Shown: one piece after another, positions 1 through 10,592 of the stretch
How the letters are laid out: each line of letters opens with the position of its first letter
Position numbering within the stretch: position 1 is the first letter of the stretch
NCBI GenBank assembly: GCA_025024175.1
Contig: QCXZ01000003.1
Location: forward strand, 56,624,023 to 56,688,022
DNA length: 64,000 bases
DNA from: Rhyzopertha dominica
Lineage: Eukaryota > Arthropoda > Insecta > Coleoptera > Bostrichidae
Direction: 5' to 3'
The notes under the pieces: model-generated
Database searches by the model: none
Seen by the model: the letters and a program-made list of their open reading frames with translations, nothing else
Told to the model about the DNA's origin: nothing
Position numbers and translations under genes: made by a program

Positions 1-547
1 TAGTTTTGAATGATTTTTTGAGGATTCTTTTACCATTCTTTGCTCAACAATGCTAGACTACTTGATAAGATAATGTAACGTTCTGAATTTATCCTTTGAA
101 AATTTGTATCTTCTTTTAAAAAGCAGACATTGACTTGAATAAAAAAACAATTTTGTTAAAAAACATGATTCAAACAAAACATACAGGGTGTTAAATATTT
201 AAGGGTATAAAAGCAACTTTCCTTTCATCATATATAATGATCAAGCCATCAGTATTTTTTAAGAACTTAAATTTAGAATAACATTTCGAATGTCCATACT
301 GTGCTAAAAATTTGATCAAAATGTAAACCAAAATCAAAACAATTAAAAAAGTTATGGGTGACTAAAATTAACTTGAAATATTTTTGTCCCGAATTATTGT
401 TAGGGAATGTAGTACAGGAGACTGTTATTACACATTTCTGCAGTTCAATATTTTATCCACAATTGACAATATATTATTCAATAATAAAGACCCAACCAGC
501 ATACTATTTGTAATCACTTTATACAACAACAAAAGTAATGCACCTAC
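1..547 (-). other. ITFG2 intron 3 (partial)
   Basis: The stretch left of ITFG2 exon 3 starts with a GT donor read on the minus strand and holds no recognisable exon. The next expected ITFG2 segment, an Asp-Gly-rich FG-GAP repeat, is not found here and must lie outside the window. A TACAGGGTGTT motif at 182-192 looks like one end of the TACAGGGTGT-type TIR elements seen elsewhere in the window, but no partner end is visible. Confidence 0.6.
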
Positions 548-679
548 CTTACAATCAGCAGGAATTCGTTGTGTATAAATACGATGAAGACGCTTACTAA
601 CAACATTTTTTTCTCCGCTGGACGTTAGTTCACTACTTGGACTATCAACACTTTCACCTGACAAAACTTGCCCATCTAC
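548..679 (-). CDS. ITFG2: ITFG2 exon 3 (KICSTOR subunit, partial gene)
   Basis: This exon encodes 44 residues (114-157 of the predicted protein). A CAG acceptor lies just upstream (minus strand) and a GTAGGT donor follows the AAG codon. It is Ser/Glu-rich and ends in IPADCK, which aligns with the IPANTK that precedes the third FG-GAP repeat of vertebrate ITFG2. Both ends are phase 0 and the preceding intron is only 59 bp. The gene continues off the left edge, so nothing can be said of the C-terminal half. Confidence 0.75.
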
Positions 680-738
680 CTGCACAACAGTCACAAGTAT
701 GCAATCAATTCATTTACACATATTAAGAAAAACATTAC

Positions 739-930
739 CTGTTCAATTCCACTAGCTAAATTGTCTTCTTCAAGTTCCTCATCAGGGCTGTTGGCATATG
801 TCCCAAAAATGTAACACCACCCATCAACTGTAATAACCACGAGACAATTCCTCTTTTGATTTAGGATATCACCAACGGCAACGCAGCTGATAAAACCGAG
901 ATCTTTAAGGTACTGCCACCTTTCCTTTTC
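739..930 (-). CDS. ITFG2: ITFG2 exon 2 (KICSTOR subunit)
   Basis: This 64-codon exon (residues 50-113) is bounded by a TTTTAG acceptor and a GTAATG donor, both phase 0. It carries the second FG-GAP-like blade, with GFISCVAVGD followed by CLVVITVDGWCYIF. This matches vertebrate ITFG2 position by position (GMLTCVGVGD, then an LLVAVSAEGW-like strand). An acidic linker (DEELEEDN) follows. The exon is too short and spliced to show as a long ORF. Its partner exon 1 lies 7.8 kb away across a repeat-filled intron. Confidence 0.8.
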
Positions 931-1513
931 CTAAAAGCATCATGGATACTAAACATTCTCAGATGGATCAATAAGATGAAACTATATAGCACGATTCATT
1001 TGTAAAAAATAACAGTTGGTACATATTGGTACAACAGCAAGTAAATATAAACGAGTAATAATGAATAGCAGAGTTTTTTGGAAGTTGTTAAGTAATAATT
1101 GTAAAACACATCCTGCTTCCAAACTTTTATTTTTGGCAAAGCCAAATGCCAGCATTTCAACCACCAAGCAGTCTTCTTCGGTTGCTTAACAAATATGACT
1201 AAATTAAAACACCAAAAACATTTAAACATATTGTAAGCATAGATAGGTACAGGGTTGTGTGGTGTGGGAAAAGAATTTTTATTTTATTTTATTATATTTT
1301 TCACTGTACTATTGCGATAAGTGGTTTATTTAATGGCGTGAGAGCCATATTTAGCAGATGGTTTGAATTGCGTTTCACGTAAACAGCTTTTAAGGGGTTC
1401 AAGTTGGCGTGTATTGAGGGTTTGATATTCTTGAAGTTGGCTATATTAAATTTGTGACCTGTTTCATTATTATCTAATGCTAGTGCATATTTTTCTCCAT
1501 TTCTATTGTTTAC

Positions 1514-1735
1514 GTGTCACTCAAAGACTTAATTAAAGAAACGGCTAACGTTGTTATACAAGGTGGTTAGCAATAAACATATTGTTCAATTCCTGACAGA
1601 CACACTGTACTCTCTACCATTTCCTAGATGCAGAAAGTGCAATATGAACATCAAGTCAGTAAAGAGATCTTTACTGCTAAACACCTCATATAACAACACT
1701 AGCTGTTCCTTCAATTAAGTCTTCGAGTGTACATA
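1514..1735. repeat. Fold-back (MITE-like) repeat, copy 1
   Basis: The left arm (from about 1516, CTTAATTAAAGAAACGGCTA at 1528) is an imperfect inverted copy of the right arm (ending TCAATTAAG at 1719 and running on to about 1733). The arms are at least 36 bp and the core is 192 bp. A second copy of exactly 192 bp core length lies at 38306-38497. The right edge abuts the inverted PLE fragment. No clear target duplication could be fixed, because the arms fade into the flanks. Confidence 0.65.
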
Positions 1736-2066
1736 TGTTCATGGAATCTAATATTTGCATTACGTTTTGTTTGACCAATGTACTTTTTGGGCAATTGTAG
1801 CATAATTTCACAAATTTCAGATTTGTTCAACATATCTTTTTATCCAGGGTGTTGCCTAATAAGCTTCTTAATGTGCAGTTGTTACTAAAAGCAAGATTAA
1901 TAATGAATTTAGAAAATAAACTTTGACATTTATGTACTGTTGAAGGGTATGTAAATTTTCTATGAAATATGGTTTCTTTTTCAGGACTAAGATGCGTGGG
2001 AGATTGCAAATTTAATTTATATTTGGACAGTTGCAGTTTAGTAATAAATAGTAATCTTAAATACAA
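1736..2066 (-). mobile_element. PLE 3' fragment, inverted relative to the next element
   Basis: Read on the minus strand this is a second, diverged copy of the C-terminal part of the PLE at 2870-3200. The two share the LSPEKETI..KFTYP..V and NNCTLRSLLGN blocks and the CYNCPK segment that leads into the GIY-YIG domain. The two copies sit head-to-head, forming an inverted repeat of about 330 bp arms. It is not a functional gene. Confidence 0.75.
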
Positions 2067-2067
2067 G

Positions 2068-3275
2068 TTAAAGTTAAAAAATCTGTTGATATCAAAGAGC
2101 TATGCTCTACCAAAAATTCATAAACCAGCGGATAAATATTGCCTCATAGTCTTAAGTGTAAACGCTCCCAATTACCAATTAGAAAAGCAAATTCTTTAGA
2201 TTTCATAAATAAATTTAAAAAAATTGAAATTAAACGTCATCACAGACTAATATCTTTTGATGTCGAATCATTGTTCAATAGCATACCAGTACCTCAAACT
2301 TTAGAAATTTTGGAAGATGTTTTTGAACAAAATAAACTCGATAGAGGGGTTAACAAAACTGTGCATCGAACAAAACATATTTATATTTAATCAAAAATTT
2401 GGACTGGCAATGGTGAACCGCCTTTCACCTTTCTTAGCTAATCTTTTCTTAAGCTACCTGGAAAATAACCTAAAGAATACAAATAATTTCCAATATTGTC
2501 ATATAGATATGTAGACGATGTTTTTGCCATAATAGACAATAACATTGATATTAATAATTTAACCCACAAATTAAATTAAATTATATCAATCCATAATTTT
2601 ACTTTTGAACTAGGAAAGGATTCCCAATTGCCATTTCTAGATTTAATGATATTAAGGAAGGATGATAGAATCACGTTTAATATTTACAGAAAACCGACAC
2701 ACAGATAATTACATCAAAAATAGTTCTTGTACCTCTTTTAAGTACAAAATGTCTGTCTTTAATAGTTTGATACATAGATTACTAAATGTTCCATTATCCA
2801 TAGAAAATTACAGTAATGAACTATCATACACTTATAATTTAGCCAACTGAAACAGATACAAAAAAGAAATGATTACTAAGTTATTAAACAAACACAAGCA
2901 TAAATTAAAAATTCAATTTCACACGCATCTTAGTCCTGAAAAAGAAACCATATACCATAAAAAATTTACATACCATTCTTCAACAGTAAATAAATTTCAA
3001 AGTTTATTTTCTAAATTTAATATTAATCTTGCTTATGGTAACAACTGCACATTAAGAAGCTTATTAGGAAACATCCTGGATAAAAAAGATATGTTAAACA
3101 AATCTGGAATTTGTGAAATTAAATGCTATAATTGCCCAAAAAGTACATTGGCCAAACAAAACGTAATGCAAATATTAGAGTCAAAGAACATATGTACCAC
3201 ATAAACAATCGAAATTGAGAAAAATCTGCAGCAGCATTACATAACCCAATTTAGCAATAAAACTCTCTCCAAAAC
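2068..3275 (+). mobile_element. Penelope-like element: RT plus GIY-YIG remnant (PLE1)
   Basis: Fragments in all three plus frames together cover a canonical PLE. In order they are YALPKIHKP (about 2100), RT motif A SFDVESLFNSIP (about 2257), an intact YVDD catalytic motif in RYVDDVFAIID (about 2507), LPFLDL, KPTHTDNYI, and the connector up to GICEIKCYNCPK (about 3106). A frame change then leads into YIGQTKR, the core of a GIY-YIG endonuclease. Several frameshifts and stops break the reading frame. PLEs carry RT and GIY-YIG domains in one protein, so this is the endonuclease-bearing type. It lies antisense within ITFG2 intron 1. Confidence 0.85.
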
Positions 3276-4350
3276 AAGAGTGGGGTGAGAAAATGAGAAA
3301 AACGTACAGAAACAAACTTCCATACACTTAGATGACAGGCACTAGTGTCAGTGGAATTTAGCCGCAGGAATGATTATTACATAATCCATGAGAAAAAAAA
3401 ACCATTCTTAAGAGAGAAATAATATTTCTCTTTGCTTACAATTTTCTAGCAGTAAAATTTCGTATTCTTGACTCGTGATGAACACCGTCGCATAAGAAAT
3501 TAGTAGACAATGTTGCCAATGTTAAACAGATGCATCATGCTTACTGTTATTTATTATTAAGCAATCAGAGTGATCATAGCATTGAGTATAACTAGAGTGC
3601 TAACCACCTATGGGCGTATGAACCACAATCCCCTTGCCCCACGTTAAGTTTGACGGTTGGTAGATTCATAACACAAGCTCAAGAAAGTGGCTCCGTTTGC
3701 GGATTTTAACCCAACTGCGAAGTACTATCGCAGCAACCAAGCGATGGACGGGGAACAGTAATACACGGTACATGTCGTCGCGGTTGCATCTTTCGTTGTG
3801 ATTGCGAAAATGATCGTTGGCTCGTGGCTGCCGGCCACTGCTGACGACTAGGCAGCAATCTCATCTGTCGCAAAAACACAAAACTACATAAAAATAAAAA
3901 TATTGCAATAAAAGAGGTTGGGTGTACAAAAGCAATAGGAAATTAGCTAAGTGTTGTCTTTGTTTTATATACAGCTTTAAAATTAAGTGGCACAGGAGCC
4001 AATGTTGTAAAAATTTTGTAAATGCTCTATTGACATATCCTGCATTGCTCCCCACTTATCAACTGATTTGTTGAAGATCATAGATCACATTTTGCGTTTA
4101 TTTCTCCTTTTAAGTCTGCCCGATTCATACTGTTTCTATTTTTAAATAGTAAAATGAAATATCAATCCACATGTAAGCACACTCTTTAAAAAATAAGCCT
4201 TCTTGAATTTAAGAGCACAGTAAATTTTATTACTATTACAGTTATCTACATATAAGAAATCTAGATTTTATCCGCCGTGATTGCAATTTCTATGTCGTCC
4301 TATTCATTTATAGCACGCGTATTTTTAAAAACAATTAGCAGTTTTCAATA

Positions 4351-5012
4351 TACAAGATGTCCCCAAAATACACCAACAAGGTTTGACAGGTGATAGAAAA
4401 GGCAATCTTAAAGATTTTTTTCGAATAAAAAAATTCCGAAAACGCTTTAATTGTGATATACAGGGTGTTGAAATTGAATTTTGAAAAATGATTTTTTTCA
4501 TACTATTCCCGAACTATAAAAGATATAATTACAATAAGAAAAAGTAATCGGGGGATTTCTAAAGCACCAGTGGCGCGCACTGGGGTAATATACACCCCCT
4601 CTTTTTAATAGAAATTTAGATATGTTGACTTTTAGACAAAACTAATACAATTTTGTAATCTCTCATCAATTCTAAATACAATATGTCTGTTCGATCATTT
4701 TTTAAATTCAACTTCAACACCTAGTATATCAAAAACAAAGCATTTTCGGAAATTTTTTATTCTAAAGAAAGTTTTTAAAATTGCATTTCTATCACTTTTC
4801 AAGCGTTGTCAGGTTCAATAACATGTTTGCGATTTCACAAAGTAATAGTGGTATAGTGCTTTTCAATCAAAAAATCAATTTTTAGGGGCGAATGAGTCGC
4901 TTTACAGCAAACTTCAGAGTCAATGAAAAAATTTTTATTCGAAAAAAAATTTTAAAATTGCATTCTCTGTCACCTGCCCAACGTTGTCGGTGTATTCCGA
5001 GGACACCCTGTA
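4351..5012. mobile_element. Non-autonomous TIR element (TACAnnrTGTCC ends)
   Basis: The ends are TACAAGATGTCC on the left and GGACACCCTGTA on the right, flanked by TA on both sides (4349-4350 and 5013-5014), as expected for a TA-targeting element. The left arm (about 4351-4495) recurs inverted at about 4695-4815 and again, with the terminal part, at about 4920-5012. The element therefore carries an internal duplication of one arm. The 92-codon frame across its right part is part of the repeat, not a gene. Confidence 0.65.
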
Positions 5013-5573
5013 TATTTTTTACCTTTGATGTGTTTTTTGCAGCCGCGTTTTATGGTCTAGTCGTGTACTGGCACTTTAAAGAGATACAGGTGATGCAATT
5101 GCCATTTCAAATTGGTAATTGTCACTTCAAACTAATTATTTGCACTTTAAAGTTACAATTGTTAGATTAAATTACAAATTATTAAAAAAGTACGCTAACT
5201 TCTCTTCTAGGCCTTCTAACTTCGTGATGCACTCGATATAAAACTGCTCTTTTTAATAAAAGTACGGAATTTCAAGTAGGTAAAAATTTTCCTTTTTTTC
5301 TATTAAAAAAATTAGAAATATGTAATTAATATATATTATACGTTATTTTCTTAAGAGCAAGAGAGTTTTACTACTGACACAAGATAATAATTCATAATAA
5401 CGAGTTAGAAACTTCAATTAAAGTAGGTGATATTTTCAAATCCATAGGTAAATATAAAAAGAAATTTGACGATTTTATAAACTTACCTCAGAAACAACCA
5501 GTGAAAGACAGCTTTTTGGCACACAAACAAGTTTGAAAATATTTTGAAGTTTAATTAATTAGTTTGACATGGC

Positions 5574-5965
5574 GATTTTTATTTCAAATCTTCGTCAGGG
5601 CTTCTATAAAACATATACAATGGTACTTAGGTATAAAACATGTAACTAAACCTTACTGAAAATGAGGTCTATAGTACGGCGCCAACTAAAACATGGAAAA
5701 TACGTTCCATTTATGAATAATGTAATTTTGAATTTGAAGTATTAATTTTGGACAGATTAATGACAAAATCTGAAAGTTGGCCCCATACTATAGACCTCAC
5801 TTTCAGTAAGATTTAATTACATGTTTTATACCTAAGGACCATTGTAAATTTTTGATAGAAGCCGTGACGAAGAGTTGAAATAAAAATAGAATGAAAGAAG
5901 AATAAACATTATTTTAAGATAAGAAGTCGATTACCCCTTAATTAGGAAGATTTTAATGTTTAACG
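5574..5965. repeat. Inverted repeat with ~105-bp arms and hammerhead-like motifs
   Basis: Left arm 5574-5681 and right arm about 5780-5891 are inverted copies. They share TTTCAGTAAG, ACATGTTTTATACCTAAG and a GAAGCCcTGACGAAGA block. The right arm continues into a tail to 5965 that is also present at 47325-47365. Read outward, each arm ends in a TGACGAAGA..GAAATAAAAAT block resembling a hammerhead core (CTGANGA, stem II), but the GAAA box is lost. It lies within ITFG2 intron 1. Confidence 0.7.
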
Positions 5966-8769
5966 TTAACGTATTTATCAATAATGTATATTAATGTAAC
6001 TTTTCCAAAACGTAATATTTTAGTAACAATTGCTTCGTCATAGACAACCACAACTTAAAAGCAGTAAAGGGCCACTGCGATCGATTTTCTATCTATAAGA
6101 TCATCCTGTGAAGCTCCCAAAAAAACTTTAAATTATGTCAATAAAAAGACCACAGGTTTAAACTGGCACATCCTCATCCTTACCCTCAAATTCTTTTTAA
6201 CTAGTTACAATATTTTCCCGTGTACGTCAGATAGAACATTTAAGTTATCGTGATCGATTTTTTGCTTAAATTTGGAAAATGCGTTTCTTCGTCTAATTTT
6301 TTAGCCGAGCTTCGTATCTGTTTAATTATCCAGAATATATGCTTAAGCTTGTTTGTCAAAGTAGTTGATGAAGTTTGTTTGTTGATAATATTGTTCATAC
6401 TCGCAATTTTTTTATTACAATATCTTTAACTTCTCGACTATAATAAATCACAGTATTTGCTGACGTTTTATCTACTTAACCGTCTTAACATGGCGAATTA
6501 TTTTCTCATTTTACCGAACAACTGCCTATGCAAAATAAATCTCAATTGAAAAATTTATTCTTTTCCCGCCGACGACTTTTGCTGCAATCGAGTGAAAACG
6601 TTATAAACGTCAAATTACAAGCGTCGAGCGTATTTGTATTTGTTTTTAAAATCTCTTATTTAAATGCTGTAAAATATTATGTTCGTTCCTTTTTATTGAC
6701 AAAAATATACTAAAAATTAACTGCTATCATAAAATTATCTTGATGTTCATGAATTAGGGCTTGAGCTTAATTTTTTTTCTGTATATCTCATTGCCAGTTT
6801 TATATCTTTTCTCATAAGATCCATATTTTGGTCTAATAATTTTCGGTTCTGCAAAAAATATCTGAGTAAATGATTTCTACATTCAATTTTTCAACTTTGA
6901 AGTTTTTGTAAGGTCTAGTTTCAATAATTTTCTTGTATGTACTACTGTCTTCATCCCCATCCCCATATAATATTGCACTTTATCCCAAACATTTTAATAC
7001 TTAGCCGAAACCCATCTACTAAATTTCAGACTCCATATTATTTGAGGATCCTCCCTGTATATATTTTTAACACGTGTGGTTTGCCTCCTTAGCAGCAGTA
7101 TGCGCAAAATATGTCGTAAATCATAATAGCGCTTCCTGCTTCGTGGTCTCTCATAGTATCAAATGTTTTTTTCCCATTCATTTATCACTCTAGAATGCAC
7201 ACAATTATATGTTTCCAAAGACATACATAGACGATAGTAATTCTTGTAAATTATAGAAGCTTCAACCGAAATTAAACTAATTCCAAAATCGCTATGTGGC
7301 TATGCGAATTTAAATAATCCGGATGCTGCAAGTACTGATGTATCCTCCAATCATCTCAAATACGGTGTTACATAGTTACCTCCGATAAGAATGATTTAAG
7401 GTTTACCTCCTACTGGGTTGTGGTTTAAGCATCATAAATCGCTTTGAACAAGTAAATTTCACATTTCATAAAGTTGTGACACTTAGCATTGTCATTAATA
7501 TAGATATTATTTTGGTTTTCGACAACTGCAAACCATTAATACTTCTTTTTCTTTCATTTTTTGACAATCAGTAGTGGCAGCACCACAGATTTGGAACGTG
7601 AATTATACTATATATTGTACCATTTGGTGAACAAATCGCCAGACACCTTTAGGAACGTTTGAAACACTCATTTATTGAAGTTGAGGAATTTCCAATAGAT
7701 ATTCATATGAGTCCTTATAGTACAGAGGTTTATAGGAATTCACTCATTCAGTCATCGTCAGTCGCAGATAATAATTGTATTAACGACCGAAACGAAGATA
7801 ACACAGTGTGCCAGAGCTTCTGGCTTACAGAGCATAACTTAACAGATCCTTTTCTACCAAAATATTTTAAGTACTTATAGTGTTGTCGTTAGCCACAAAT
7901 GGCAGCACCGATATTTATAAAATTAGAGATTCTGCAGTCTGCAGATCTTAAGCCTTTTCTGCAACAAACAATGCGAACAGTTTATGAATATGCAAAAAGC
8001 ACGTGTGATCGTGAAAAATATTTTTTCTCAATGATTCATCTGTAAAACGTATGAGGAGTTCCATTTCTACTTCAGATTTCCAGCATAAAGATGAATTAAA
8101 AAATACATTCCGTGTCGTTACATAAGAAATAGGTGATCGCTAGGAGTAGGGACAATTCTCTATGTCTGGCAACGCAGGTGAGGGTGTAACATGATGACAT
8201 GAGAGTCCCCACTTTAGGAATGCAAAAGCGTGCAGTTTTCTACTTACAGTGGTGCGCCACCTGTCGCATAACAGCTTAAGCACGCTTGCTACTAAACACT
8301 TTATAAATCCAAGAAACAAAACTTTATATCCATATCGCGGTAGGCATGTTTAGTCCGTAAGGTTAGCACTCTAGTTATACTCAATGATCATAGTAAGGCA
8401 CGGGGTGGTACAAATTTGACTAATAGAACAGAATTGCAATAACTTGCTTATATTGTTATTTTTCAGCAGGACTCCAAATTTTGTTTTGATAGATTTAAGG
8501 TAAGTACTTAGATAAATGTATATTACAATATATCTCCTGATATATTCTACAAGTAATTTCAATAAAAAAAAGTATGTGGGAACGTCATCCACTCGTTCAA
8601 AATTTGTGCATTGCAAAAAGCATTGTGTACTTTTTAAATTGCCCTACTCGCTGAAGATCAGCTCATGGCTGTAAATAAATTTAATCCATTAATTGCTGGT
8701 AACTTCTGGATGAAAAAAAAAACGAGCATGCATAGAACAAATAAATCATAAATACTCAATTATACTTAC

Positions 8770-8916
8770 TTTAAAAATAAATAGTTCCCCATTTTCATTA
8801 CCAACAACCAATTCATTCTGTCCATCATTATCAACATCACCAAGTGCGAGACCTTTTCGCACAACAACTCCAGAAAACTCAAATTCTAAACGATTAACTA
8901 AGGATATGGCACGCAT
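8770..8916 (-). CDS. ITFG2: ITFG2 exon 1 (KICSTOR subunit ITFG2)
   Basis: This exon encodes residues 1-49 and ends at a perfect GTAAGT donor. The protein begins MRAISLVNRLEFEF and carries the first FG-GAP blade, GDVDNDGQNELVVG (residues 26-39), then GELFIFK. This matches the vertebrate ITFG2 N terminus (MRSVSYVQRVALEF, then GDVDNDTLNELVVGD) closely enough to name it. In vertebrates ITFG2 is a beta-propeller-like subunit of KICSTOR, which tethers GATOR1 to lysosomes and restrains mTORC1 when amino acids are scarce. The ATG lies only 33 nt after the IMMP2L stop on the same strand, with no AATAAA between. ITFG2 therefore either has a promoter inside IMMP2L or is translated from a shared transcript. 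Exons 1-3 give 157 residues; the rest is off-window. Confidence 0.82.
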
Positions 8917-8949
8917 TTTGAAACTATTTGGTCTTGAGCAACCTTTGGC

Positions 8950-9206
8950 TTATGCTGCGCTGGCAGCTGTTGGTGAAACAGTAATATTAATCGGATCTCG
9001 GGATTGAGGCACGGACGACTTAATGCACTGCCAACGGGATGGGGGCCAAACAATGTACGATGCTTTGGCTGTTATAAGACCTAACGACACGGGTCCAAAA
9101 TTATTAGAATCCATAGAGTGACCAGTGTGGTCACCTTCCACCCAGCAGTGACCTTCTGGTACTCGTACAATTAACCGCTTATATCCGATTGTAGAAATGA
9201 CGTCTC
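8950..9206 (-). CDS. IMMP2L: IMMP2L exon 2 (inner membrane protease subunit 2)
   Basis: The exon opens after a pyrimidine-rich tract ending in TTTAG and completes the split glycine codon of GDVISTIG. It encodes residues 88-172. VPEGHCWVEGD and HSMDSNNFGPVSLGLI correspond to the conserved signal-peptidase boxes (GDN, SxDSRxxGPV) that build the active-site fold. The last 35 or so residues (WPPSRW onward) are less conserved. The stop TAA at 8950-8952 is followed 33 nt later by the ITFG2 start, leaving almost no room for a separate 3' UTR. Confidence 0.88.
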
Positions 9207-9265
9207 CTAAAAAAAAGATAATACTAGTCATAAAATGGAATACCAACAGTTACAAAAAGTATTAC

Positions 9266-9527
9266 CTTGAACACCTACCACACGTTTGATAATTTTTTGA
9301 TCAGGATCTTTCGGAGACACTAAAGAAACAATATCACCTCTTTCTACTTTGTAGGATCTCACAGCCCAGCGATTTAAAAATACATAATCTGTAGTAGCTC
9401 TATCTGGATTGAGAGCTGGTTGCATTGATATACCATCTACACGAGCTACATACCCTACGCAGTCTAAAAACGTTGCACCGATGGGCAAACCCACAAACAC
9501 ACATTTGATAAAGCTAGGAATTCTCAT
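9266..9527 (-). CDS. IMMP2L: IMMP2L exon 1 (inner membrane protease subunit 2)
   Basis: IMMP2L is one of two catalytic subunits of the mitochondrial inner-membrane signal peptidase, which removes sorting signals from proteins of the intermembrane space. The exon encodes residues 1-87 plus one base and ends at a GTAATA donor. A hydrophobic N-terminal segment (residues 5-27) should be the membrane anchor. The catalytic Ser34 lies in RVDGISMQPALNP and the general-base Lys81 in KIIKRVVG, so both dyad residues are present. With exon 2 the protein is 172 aa, close to the roughly 175 aa usual for the family. The start is slightly downstream of the vertebrate one. A TTCCAG just upstream could mean a further 5' exon. 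Confidence 0.88.
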
Positions 9528-9983
9528 TTGACTGGAAGTATATACAATTAAAGCATTTTCATTATCAAAGGTTATGAGATGCCTGTCAAAGAAAATATAA
9601 CCTTCAACTTTGTGTCAAAAACAGATGTAAGCGATGAAAGCCGAATGTACCCGAGTGCAAGGCGGGTAAATTCGAACAGTTGGTTAGTAAAAATTTAGTG
9701 CATTTGGGCGTATGAGCTTTTTCTTACACGAGGGACTGTATAAAATAAATCATGGAAATAGTATACTTTATTATTTTTAAAAACAGTCTGTGTTTAAGGA
9801 TATGGCCTGATATACGTTAATATCAAAACTGCATGTCCGCATGGCCGGAGTCAAAAGGCAAACAATAACCATAGATTGCAAAAATAGACCTTATTGCTAC
9901 TACTTTAAAGTCGCTTTTGGTTAAACAACTACGTACAGAGTGAATATACATGGTCGATAGTTTAGACCTCATTTGTAAATAAA
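9528..9983. promoter_or_regulatory. Shared bidirectional promoter region
   Basis: These 456 bp separate the divergent starts of IMMP2L (minus, 9527) and the two-exon plus-strand gene (9984). No other gene fits here. I see no clear TATA box placed for either gene, which suits housekeeping-type head-to-head promoters. The exact start sites cannot be read from sequence. Confidence 0.5.
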
Positions 9984-10397
9984 ATGGCTGCCGATTCCGG
10001 TGCAAATACCGAAATTTCGGAAATTTTAAAGCGTGTAGGTCGTAAATTCGACATAATTCACGTACAGTGGACAGATGAAAAATTGTTCGAGGCAAAATTT
10101 CGCACCCAAATACCTAGAGACAACGATGATTTCAATGCGTTGTGCGATGAATGGGTCGATCTCTTTTCGGAAGCGACGAACACCGTTTGGGCGAAAAAGA
10201 TATCAAACACGGGTCCGAAAATAAGGTTTAGAAAACAATATCAATGCTGGACGCAAGGCGGTAAAGTCATTCAAAAAGAATTGCTGTTTGATGCCCGGCG
10301 ATGTAAAGGCACGTTGGATGTTAAAGTTTTGACCGACAATCCGCTTACTAGACGCAAAAATAAACATATTAGGCAGGGATTGAACGTTGTCGTTAAA
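9984..10397 (+). CDS. Unnamed nuclear-type protein, exon 1 (possible C2H2 zinc site)
   Basis: The ATG opens a 138-codon exon ending in NVVVK at a perfect GTAAGT donor, phase 0. With exon 2 (10593-11213) the protein is 344 aa and complete. I do not recognise a named family. Residues 52-100 are rich in Trp and Phe (WVDLFSEATNTVWAKK) and are followed by C88-x18-C107, the lysine/arginine-rich TRRKNKHIRQG (122-132) and, across the intron, H143-x-H145. That spacing resembles FLYWCH/FAR1-like zinc folds of the WRKY-GCM1 group, which is an inference only. The coding part is richer in CpG than its surroundings, as expected for a constrained gene. It is divergent from IMMP2L across a shared upstream region. 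Confidence 0.85.
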
Positions 10398-10592
10398 GTA
10401 AGTTTTGAGTAACAAAACGAAGTATTTAGTGTTTGGGTAAAGTGCATTAACCTTTATTATAGCAGCTGATTTAGCAACTGGCTGACATTCTTTAGTATTT
10501 ATAGTAATGTACTTTAATTGTTGTTATTTAACTTTAATTAGATGTATGTTTTGCTGTAAATCATTAATTATTGAAACTTTGCGTTTTTGCAG

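Larger units (their letters stand above)
931..8769 (-). other. ITFG2 intron 1, 7.8 kb, repeat-filled
   Basis: The intron runs between the GTAAGT donor at 8769 and the TTTTAG acceptor at 931. It contains a fold-back repeat (1514-1735), an inverted and a direct PLE fragment (about 1736-3275), a TIR element (4351-5012) and a long-armed inverted repeat (5574-5965), each listed separately. I see no host exon in 3276-4350 or 5966-8769. A 73-codon open frame at 7659-7880 has no recognisable features. A roughly 30-bp motif at 3571-3605 recurs inverted at 8361-8390. Confidence 0.7.

Noticed and set aside
7659..7880. 73-codon plus frame in ITFG2 intron 1
   Set aside because: The composition is plausible, but it is flanked by stops, lies antisense in a repeat-filled intron, and matches nothing I know.
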